From: Pseudomonadota bacterium
Lineage (GTDB): Bacteria; Pseudomonadota; Gammaproteobacteria; Pseudomonadales; Moraxellaceae
Assembly (NCBI GenBank): GCA_963204705.1
Contig: CAUJHL010000043.1
Span: 1-33,794, forward strand
Reading direction: 5' to 3'
Length of the DNA: 33,794 bases
Position 1 is the stretch's first letter. The number at the start of each line of letters is the position of its first letter. Of this stretch, positions 33,495 through 33,794 are shown one piece after another. Position numbers and translations under genes: made by a program. Below the pieces are notes generated by a model. The model was not told the origin of the DNA. It saw only the letters and a list, made by a program, of their open reading frames with translations, and made no database searches.

Positions 33495-33794
33495 GGAAAC
33501 AGGGTTCTCAATGGTCGGATTCAAGAGAAATGAGATCGAAATAAATGCCAGTTTAACCAGAGGATCCCGAATCACGCTGGTCCCAATTGGCTTCGGGTTA
33601 ACGTGACGTGCATCGTGCAGCGACCGCCGGTTTTTCACACATTGTCCTACAGGGCAACTGTACCATAGTGTACGCCTGTACTCCAAATAATTACAGAAAA
33701 AGATTACCGATTCATTAACACCATTCACAAATAGTCGTCAGTAAACTAACTATCAGAAGCCAAAAGATATTCTTCTCCTTGTTTAGAATGAAAT
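33495..33794. other. Upstream region of the desaturase gene
   Basis: No supported gene in the last 300 bases. The desaturase frame continues open to 33728, but this part has no desaturase features and contains the operator-like site listed separately. The bases beyond 33728 are AT-rich and hold nothing recognisable. Confidence 0.4.
33667..33682. promoter_or_regulatory. DesT/FabR-like operator candidate
   Basis: AGTGTACGCCTGTACT is an imperfect palindrome (AGT..ACT ends, GTAC twice) about 175 bases before the desaturase start. Its first 13 bases closely resemble the DesT half of the Pseudomonas desaturase operator as remembered. Such regulators tune desaturase expression to the acyl-CoA saturation level. 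Assignment is tentative. Confidence 0.4.

Noticed and set aside
33495-33728. 78-residue N-terminal extension of the desaturase
   Set aside because: It lacks desaturase features and would cover the operator-like site; the ATG at 33494 gives a sensible N-terminus.

Overview
The window looks like a chromosomal segment of a gammaproteobacterium, probably of the Moraxellaceae/Pseudomonadales. This rests on separate ubiC-ubiA and trpGDC clusters, type I glutamine synthetase, the SdhE-YgfX pair, a UbiC whose C-terminal segment (VQETFLPAF) recalls Acinetobacter UbiC from memory, and tandem long acyl-CoA dehydrogenases. The family is an inference. No tRNA, rRNA, CRISPR array, insertion sequence or phage gene was seen. 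The content is mostly housekeeping, with one small mobile-type module (a toxin-antitoxin pair).

Layout, left to right. (1) A PfkB-family adenosine-kinase-like gene runs off the left edge (-), divergent from a 1006-residue M16C metallopeptidase (+). (2) An LCAD-type acyl-CoA dehydrogenase (-) is divergent from a Phd/YefM-RelE/ParE toxin-antitoxin pair (+) whose promoter is covered by inverted half-sites. (3) A tightly overlapping + strand operon carries livH-livM-livG-livF (branched-chain amino acid ABC transporter without its binding protein) and then sdhE, followed by a YgfX-like membrane protein, a YidB/DUF937 protein and an HSL-type alpha/beta hydrolase. (4) A - strand block carries an encapsulated-ferritin (EncFtn) type protein with a long tail and no shell gene nearby, folE, an Smr-domain protein, and trpG-trpD-trpC. 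(5) glnA (+) lies behind a long regulatory region with a sigma-54 promoter and two NtrC-like sites. (6) A DMT/EamA transporter (-), a secreted DUF4124 protein (+) and ubiC-ubiA (+; ubiquinone entry steps) follow. (7) A - strand run holds ccoS plus a TauE/SafE-DsbD_2-like membrane protein with a His/Met-rich tail, an RsuA-type pseudouridine synthase, and two tandem roughly 590-600-residue acyl-CoA dehydrogenases. (8) SelO (protein AMPylase) and an acyl-CoA desaturase with a long C-terminal coiled coil, both (-), close the window.

Functional themes are lipid metabolism (three acyl-CoA dehydrogenases, a desaturase, an esterase), nitrogen and amino acid supply (liv, glnA, trp), and respiratory-chain assembly (sdhE, ubiC/ubiA, ccoS). 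The points most worth a second look are the orphan EncFtn-like ferritin, the compound NtrC/sigma-54 control region of glnA, the toxin-antitoxin operator, the metal-binding tail on the CcoS partner, and the coupling of sdhE to an amino acid transporter operon. Start codons were chosen from Shine-Dalgarno spacing and family N-termini; several are trimmed relative to the longest reading frame, as stated in each entry.
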